Source: Ciona intestinalis (Eukaryota; Chordata; Ascidiacea; Phlebobranchia; Cionidae). From it: a DNA stretch of 64,000 nucleotides. Positions 57,234-64,000 of this stretch are shown piece by piece. The position numbers and the translations under genes are program-made. Below the pieces are notes generated by a model. It had not been told where the DNA came from. It did no database searches and worked only from the letters and a program-made list of their open reading frames with translations. Each line of letters begins with the position of its first letter. The stretch's first letter is position 1. The stretch is from assembly GCF_000224145.3 (NCBI RefSeq), contig NC_020166.2, positions 1,685,211-1,749,210 of the forward strand, given 5' to 3'.

Positions 57234-60094
57234 ATGATGAATGCTGCCAGCAAAGCATCTGTCTATGTTCCACAATTGTGAGTTTATTAATTAATATTTC
57301 CTATTTCATAATAATACCGAATATAAGGCGGCGGCGCCGACATGCGTAAGATTTAATGTTGCAATATTTAATGTTTATTAGTAAACTAATATTGCATTAA
57401 AATATGTAAATTCCTTGACCACCTTTTAAATATTTCCAGGGTTCAGGTTCGGCATTCATCTGGAAAATTGAAGGAACGTAAGTTGGTTTAGAAAATTCTT
57501 TAAGACCTAAGAAAAAACATTATTTGCACCAAAGTCAAACCTTTTAACTGGGCCAAACAAAATTCCCAATTTTAACTTTTATTGTCCCCAGTTGGCATCA
57601 GGTTGAAGGCGATCAAGAATATCCAGAAGATCACAAAAACTATGAAGATGATTTCAGCTGCAAAGTTTGCACAAGCTTCCAAAGCAATTATCCCCGCAAG
57701 AGCTTATGGAGTTGGAGCATTGGGTATGTGCATACTTTACAAGGCTTACCTGTTATCTGGCACTTACTGTACTAAATTAACCAGTAAACTTTAGAATAAA
57801 AAAGTTTAATTTTTTTCGTAGCAATACACACTTTACTAAAAATTCTGCATTCAAGACTCCCACATTTCGCTAAAAATTAATTTCTTGCATAATTTGTCTA
57901 TATGTCAACACCCAATTATTTACCATTATACATACAATACAATAAATACGTCATGTATCCACCTACCAGTTTTACCTCATTATTTAATCTGTTTCAGTAA
58001 AGATGCAATGTGCACGAATGTGTTTTACGAATATATTACATTACCATTCAATCTATGTATTTATTTTCCAGCTGTTTATGACAAAGCAAAGATTGAGAGC
58101 GAGGCTCGACCCAAGCAGGTTTACATCGGAGTATCATCCGATCGAGGTTTATGTGGAGCCCTGCATTCAAACATTGGTCGTGCATTAAAGTCTAAGTTCG
58201 AAGAACAACCAGATAATGTTGAAACCAAGGTTGTGACCGTTGGTGACAAAGTGAAAGTATTTCTGCAAAGGTTGGTTTGGTACAAATAAATAACATTAAA
58301 GGAGTAACTATCGCTCCCCCCAGTTTTACAACTATAAAAGCTTTTAGGCTGCTGTTATGTGTTTAAGCAGAGAACCACAGTAGTCACTAAGGTTGTCTAG
58401 TGACTACAAATGTTATGAAATGTTTGTGAATGAATGAAACTCACCCTTGCATGGCGAGACAAAGACAGTTGTTTAAACACGGATGTTTTAATCCATTCAT
58501 CTTGTTTCTGCTTACAAATTACCACGTATGCAACTTTGTGGGGATGAAACAACTGCCGTCATGTATTTAGTTTTAACTCTCAATATTTTTAGTGGGCTGT
58601 CAGATTCCCTATTACTTGAATGCAAAGAGCTTGGACGCCTCCCACCAAGCTTCAATGACTCAGCTGTTATTGCTGAAGATTTGTTGGAATCTGGTTACGA
58701 GTTCCAACAAGGAGAAGTCTTCTATAATTGGTTCAAGTATGAAAGATAACATGTGTTTATGGTTTTTAAAGTTAGCTAACATATATACCTTTTATTTAAC
58801 TCAAATACCACCTTTTTCAAATGCATGCTCATTTTTAAAGCTGCAAAATCAGAAAAATTGTCATGTCACTTTTTTAAAATCTTAGCAATTTGCTTTTAAG
58901 CCACTATTCAGGTCCCCAATACATTTGTCCATTGCAACTTTCTGTTGTCTCCAAAAGTGACTCCTAGTTAGCCACCAAACCTTTGGCAAGGTTGACAGGC
59001 TTACCTTTGAATTATCTGCACTGTATTAATTATTAAACATTAATTGAATTTTTTTCATTCACCATTTAGGTCGGCAATGACTCAAATCATTAAACAACAA
59101 CCTTTCTTCTCTGTGGAAGTCATCAACCAATCACGTGAGTTTAACTTTAAATGATGAAAACGACTTTATTAAAATATCTTTCACTTCTTGCCAGATGGCA
59201 GACGAAACCTCAAAAATACACTGTTTTTTTTATACAAGCCGTTGAAAAAAATTATCTACATTTTTCCTGGCAGCAGAAGTAACAAAAATTTGAATTTACG
59301 ACCTAAATATTTTAAATATTTATGATTTAGTTTATGATAAAAAAAATCTGGTCAAAAAAGAAAGAAAATTATAAAAAAACTTCATTTTCCACGTATTTTC
59401 AGCCACCATTACGGTGTACGACTCCTTGGATGAGGACGTATTGAAAAGTTACCAAGAATTTCAACTTGCCAATACATTGTATTATACAATGAAGGAGAAT
59501 TATACAAGTGAACAAGGTGCAAGGATGATATCCATGGACGGTGCTACTAAGAATGCTGGTATGATATATCAACTTGTTTATCTCTCATGGAACTGTTTTA
59601 TTACAATTTTGTTTCATGGACCTTAAAATTATTAGTTACCACCTGTTTAACTTTTATGGCGTACCACGCTGTAACTTTGTGTGTTTGTTTTTTTATTTTT
59701 GTTGTTATATGCTGGACAATTCTGCCTATCCTATTATATTTCTCCTTTTATCTCAAATCCTAAGCCACTACACTTCAGATCAGATTATATAAAGTTAGCT
59801 GTAATTCTTATAACAATGCCTGTTTAGCAGGATTGTTAAAACTTTGTCCTACAAACAAACTAACCCATTATTAACCCCGGTTGTCTGGTCCCTAAATCCC
59901 GTCTTTTCGTCTAAAATATTTCTAAATCTGGGCAACCGTAATCTAAAGGCAAATTAAAGTTATTATTAAAAATATTCTCTTCCTCCCAGGTTATAATGAT
60001 CAACAGAATGTCGTTGCTTTACAACGGAACTAGACAAGCCGTCAAGACAACAGAGCTGACTGAGATCATTTCTGGCGTTGCAGCTTTAGAATAA
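57234..60094 (+). CDS. ATP5F1C: Mitochondrial ATP synthase subunit gamma; frame conflict before the last exon
   Basis: Exons on the plus strand: 57234-57277, 57440-57477, 57592-57723, 58072-58270, 58593-58736, 59070-59134, 59403-59558 and 59990-60094. The presequence-like start [20 protein letters not shown] is followed by [43 protein letters not shown] and [18 protein letters not shown], and the last exon encodes [15 protein letters not shown] and ends AALE. This is the rotating central stalk of the F1 motor, in the mitochondrial matrix. The first seven exons join in frame. The last join leaves 883 nt, one base too many: from exon 7 (phase 1) the frame meets a stop, while the conserved C-terminus is in another frame. 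One base fewer would give 293 residues, near the human 298. An error or heterozygous indel at the junction is more likely than a dead gene. Confidence 0.93.
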
Positions 60095-60672
60095 ATAAAT
60101 TATTTGGCTCCCAAAAGTTCATTTGTTTCCATGAAAAATAAACCATTTATCGTTGATGAATAAAATTTGTACCCGTGTGTGAGAGTCATTACTTGTAATT
60201 GATCAAGAGTTGTAGTTAGGTATCATTGCATGCCATGCAACGACAATCGTTTTATTACGGGTGTTCTATTTCGAGCACGCTTCCGTGTTGCCGCATATAC
60301 AACTTGAATTTTTATTGCATAAACTGAAGTGCTGAGTACAGTTACTATCCTACACGGCTACAAACTTTTTTGTTGTTTGTACTTATATGATTATGTTACC
60401 ACCTATCTCACTTACTTATTGCTTATTACGCATATACAACTTGAATTTTTATTGCATAAACTGAATGCTTGAGTACAGTTACTATCCTACACGGCTACAA
60501 ACTTACGTGCGCTTTTGTCGTATACATCAGAACTCTTACAAGGTAAAACGGTTTATTCGACTAATGAATATACAGTTACAGTAAATACAACAGAAACTAA
60601 TTGTGTATGCAGTAGTACCGACACAGTCTACTTATGTAGGGTAAGCAAGCTTGAATTTTTAAACTTTGAATA
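60095..60672. other. Convergent spacer between ATP5F1C and the fibrinogen-domain gene
   Basis: ATP5F1C polyadenylation signals (aataaataaat directly over its stop, and another AATAAA near 60137) lie at the left. A 75-bp duplication with a 62-bp insert fills 60292-60503. The remainder is the 3' flank of the minus-strand gene. Confidence 0.6.
60292..60503. repeat. 75-bp direct duplication enclosing a 62-bp copied segment
   Basis: 60292-60366 and 60429-60503 are near-identical 75-bp copies starting cgcatatacaacttgaat. The segment 60363-60424 between and overlapping them is identical to 61818-61879, which spans an exon donor of the fibrinogen-domain gene. Confidence 0.9.
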
Positions 60673-63413
60673 TTAATAGGTTCTTCTGGCATTGAAATTC
60701 AAAGGCCTTACTTTCATATCAACGTATTTGAACGAATATCTTGAATTACTGGTCGAGTCTGACAATTTATACCATGTACCCCAATATATACCGTTTTGAA
60801 CCCCCTTGTAAGGCCCAGTGTAATAATTTCCGTTTAAATTCGCAGCAAAGCAAGCGTTAAACCACCAGCCTGATCTATAGTAACGGCCACAGTTGCCCAA
60901 TGCGTAACCGTCGTTGTCGCGATCAAATGTTGTGAACGGTTGGAGATGATGATTGTAATTCTCGCTGTAGAGATAAAACAAAAATACGTTTCAATTATTT
61001 GCTTGGGCAACACTTACACATCTATTTCTCCAGTTTATAAATAAATGTAACTAATTTATCCGCGGGTGTGGCGGATAACAGTCGACACTCGATTTAACAC
61101 GAGTGTTGTTTCTTAAACCTTGCGTCTGCTTATGTGTAACCGTATATATAATTGACAATTTAGTCAACCCATAACTGGTTTTTATTTGACACTTTTCTTC
61201 AAATGGTTTTTATCCATACCGCATTTTAACGACTGTCGATTTGTAGCTAATTCCCCTTTCCTCGTTGTATTGATAATTTTACCTTCGCCACTGTATTTGC
61301 ATAGACAAATAAATGTTACGTTCTACCCACCCATAGTTTAACGCATCTCCAGCGGTTCCTATATACCGCTTAGCAATCAGTTGATAATTCTTCCCTTCCG
61401 ATCTGATTCTAAATACACCATAGTTGGCGTAATGACTAACGTCGTCCCAATCAGTGAGATTGATACGTAGCTCCATACGTCGGCTCCTGAATAGAAGTCA
61501 CAGAGTTAAGTCATTTACAGTTCAGAACACTCTCGTCTCAAGATTGTTACGAGATATAGGCGTTTAATTTTTTTTTAAATTATGCATTTGACTAATAATT
61601 GTTTATCGCGAGGGAAGAGTTTCTCTTATTGTTGGTAAATCGACATATAGCTTTGAAATCAAAATCAACGTGTCCAATTACTAGTCGCAATTGAGCCACC
61701 ATCCACTATAGTTTGCGTGGCCATTTATTTCATTTAACGTTTCCAGTGATTGGAGCTACACGTCTTTTATTAAACTTACTTATTGCTAGTATACCTATAT
61801 ATATAGGTCTTATATTGAACTTTTTTGTTGTTTGTACTTATATGATTATGTTACCACCTATCTCACTTACTTATTGCTTGTACTTATATGATGCATCTTT
61901 TCCAAACCAATCCAATGGTCAGCGTTAATATCACCAAATCCATTCTTGTAAGATTTCCAACCTTTAGAAAAGTTGACGATACCGTCTATTCTGTGACGTA
62001 ATGTATGACGTTATATGACATAATAGTTATAATACGGGTAATGTTTTGTTTCTTACACTTCGTGCTCGCTTACGAGTTACCAAGTATAACTTCGTGCCGT
62101 GTTTAAACGTCTTAAAAAGGCACACACATACGCCTACAATGGTTGCAACGTCGAGCCTCGAACTCCCCCCTGTGCTAACCACTGTTCCACGGTCTCAGAC
62201 CCACGAAGTTTACGTGTCGTTGATAGTTATTCAATCATTCATAATTTGTAAACAAAGTTATTTAATATTCTACCTTCTTTGTAACATGGTCCACCCTCCA
62301 CCGTCAGTGTCCATATCGCAATATACTGTCCACGTTACTTTGGTACCTGGCCTGATGTCATAAACACCACTTTGACGTACACCTCTTGCGTATAATTCAG
62401 CACAGTCGTATGGTAGACCTGAGTCGGTATTTTATGATCTTAATTTGAGTAACTCGACAGCGAGTATGAGGTGTATAAACTATGAATACAGCATCATGTG
62501 TGTCTGGCGTATAAAAAGACAACCATTTTATAACTACCCAGCGAGCATGGTGGGTACAGCCTACATGACTTGGATACATAAATTGTGCCTGGCACGTAAG
62601 ACGCCTATATGTAGACAATGAGAATGAGGTATAAAACTTACTTTCAGTCTGGCCATCTTGTACGGGGGTTGGATTTGTAGCTCTCAATATTCTACTTGTA
62701 AATTCCATACCCTCTGTTTCGTTCGTAGCATATCCATCTCTAATGTTCACACCAGACCCTTCACTGTATATATAGTTAGGTTGCGTAACTTCAACTGCGT
62801 GGGTGACGGTTGTTGACGTAAACATGGCTTTATTATTCTCGTGCGTGACGTCAGATCGTGATGACGTCACTTGACTTCTTGTGGTCGATCTGGTCTCTAA
62901 AATATTAAAGCTCGTGATAGGAAATAAATATACAGGTTATCTCCCACCTACTATAAAATTCATGGCTTTAGCACAAACTTATACCTTGCGTCTCGTCTTC
63001 CGTATAGACTTGCTCTACTCCAGTAACCCGGTCGGTAGTTTCCACTGTTCGTGTGACGTCTTCTTCCGCCTAAAGTTTAACACACGGGATAAGTTATGCA
63101 AATGTATGAACGAAACATATTTATCCTCGCGTGGTGGGCAATGTAGCAGTCGTTATAAAACAGGTTCTGTTTTATACACATCGTTCCCGCTTATGGAATG
63201 CAACATACGTAACCTTGTGCCTGATTGCTTTTTGGGGATATTTTTCTCTAGGTATAAAACATGCGTTCAAGTACAATATATATTGTTATAATATCCTACC
63301 TCTTCCGCATCGTCGTCATTCTCTTGTGATCTCGTATACTCGGCGAAAGAGACGCGCTCACAGCACGTTCTACACAACATCATCTGTGGTCCTTTACTAC
63401 TTTCAACGGCGCC
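60673..63413 (-). CDS. Fibrinogen-related protein (ficolin/tenascin-type FBG domain), 5' end outside window
   Basis: Seven coding exons on the minus strand: 63300-63413, 62985-63069, 62642-62896, 62274-62418, 61871-61990, 61331-61486 and 60673-60964. Phases agree (1167 nt, 388 residues plus stop). The upstream part has a Cys-rich patch (LCRTCCERVSF), an acidic stretch (ENDDDAEEAEED) and a Thr/Ser-rich linker. The fibrinogen C-terminal domain follows: YDCAELYARGVRQSGVYDI, CDMDTDGGGWTMLQRR, DINADHWIGLEKMH, MELRINLTDWDD, the calcium-loop-like DRDNDGY, and GNCGRYYRSGWWFNACFAAN. Such domains bind sugars or acetylated ligands in innate immunity or act in cell adhesion. A signal peptide is expected upstream, beyond 64000. 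One exon end (HHISTSNK) uses a donor inside duplicated sequence. Confidence 0.92.
62040..62205 (-). mobile_element. tRNA-derived SINE-like copy
   Basis: It contains cttcgtgctcgcttacgagt, then acgcctacaatggttgcaac, gtcgagcctcgaactc (reverse B box) and gtgctaaccactgttccacgg (reverse A box). It lies in an intron of the fibrinogen-domain gene. Confidence 0.7.
62445..62650. repeat. 71-bp family units
   Basis: Units with aactcgacagcgagtatgagg, catgtgtgtctggcgtataa and aactacccagcgagcatgg lie in an intron of the fibrinogen-domain gene, ending at an exon edge. Confidence 0.6.
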
Positions 63414-63534
63414 CTGAATAGTAAAGTTAAATTTACAAACAACAACTAACAGATTTTGTTTATTTTTGGAATTTTAATATTTTATAGAATTCTTACAGGC
63501 TTAGTTATACCCCGTTACAATAACATAAGTTGAG

Positions 63535-63735
63535 TATATAGTAGGATGGGGGAAGACGGGACACCTTTTCATTCTATTTTCTCCTACATTTTGGTAGTAA
63601 ACAAAGAACATTCGAGGAATTATAAAACCTTGTTCTCTCGACTTTCATAGACCGTTGTTAATTGTTTAAAACACGACCAGGATATTTATATATTTTGTGT
63701 AAAGGTGTCCCATCTTCCCCCACTCTATTATATTA
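63535..63735 (+). mobile_element. MITE copy, well preserved
   Basis: Left end tatagtaggatgggggaagac, right end aaggtgtcccatcttccccc followed by actctattata. Inner blocks tggtagtaaacaaagaacat and ccgttgttaattgtttaaaac are intact. This is one of the best copies for defining the family. Confidence 0.82.
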
Positions 63736-64000
63736 AAATTCAAAAATATTTTTTTTAATAAATAAATTTTTTTTTAGAATCGGTACCGCTGAGGTCCAGT
63801 TGGTACTACAGTGCCCAAATTTTTGGTAGTAGCACGCGTCATCACCTTGGTTCACAAATAAATTGTGCTTATTGAACTACCATAAACTTTTCTAGGCTAC
63901 AAATAACATAACTAAAGTTTTAACGTATAAACATTTTGTATGGAACGTTTTCAATGTAGGGTCGTAATAAATTTGGACCGGGTGGTCATTGTATTTTTAT
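63736..64000. other. Right edge, upstream intron or flank of the fibrinogen-domain gene
   Basis: AT-rich sequence with a minus-strand stretch (about 63782-63860) ending in an A-rich tail, which could be a retroposon 3' end. No first exon or signal peptide of the fibrinogen-domain gene was found here. Confidence 0.35.

Overview
The window reads as a piece of a tunicate genome, most likely Ciona. It is AT-rich, the genes are compact and split by short GT-AG introns, and families of short mobile elements are scattered through introns and intergenic DNA. Every recognisable protein is closest in kind to a vertebrate protein. The genus is inferred from gene content and repeat style; no database was searched.

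Layout: 1-2678 holds a near-identical direct duplication across a 50-N gap. A sigma-class glutathione S-transferase gene (2679-4626, minus) lies head to head with single-exon CENPX (5252-5500, plus). MBLAC1 (6054-6689, plus) follows, then a patch of poor sequence (about 6840-7450). The largest gene is Discs large (DLG), minus strand, 8188-35853. I assembled it from 25 coding exons whose phases all agree (926 residues: L27, three PDZ, SH3, HOOK, guanylate kinase-like). A separate ATG-bearing exon at 17972-18143 predicts a short SH3-GK-only form. CFAP100 (36900-41919, plus; 12 exons, 599 residues) shares the divergent region with DLG. An unrecognised five-exon gene (42324-44374, minus; 157 residues) and TMEM26 (45971-50507, minus; 8 exons, 447 residues) follow. 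MRPS25 (54085-55646, plus) and the mitochondrial ATP synthase gamma subunit ATP5F1C (57234-60094, plus) come next. The right end carries a fibrinogen-domain gene (60673-63413, minus) whose 5' end lies beyond the window.

The genes do not form one pathway. DLG is a cortical scaffold and CFAP100 belongs to motile cilia. MRPS25 and ATP5F1C are nuclear genes for mitochondrial proteins, CENPX acts at kinetochores and in DNA repair, and GST and MBLAC1 are soluble enzymes. Exon models were checked by reading frame and splice-site phase only. The one real conflict is at the last exon of ATP5F1C, where the frame is off by one base.

Mobile DNA includes more than ten copies of a roughly 200-bp inverted-repeat MITE, two non-autonomous hAT-like elements with exact 8-bp target duplications, a tRNA-derived SINE-like family and a 71-bp minisatellite-like unit. 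The points most worth following up are the DLG internal promoter and short isoform, the unrecognised 157-residue gene, the ATP5F1C frame conflict, and a 62-bp copy of a fibrinogen-gene splice junction inserted downstream of that gene.
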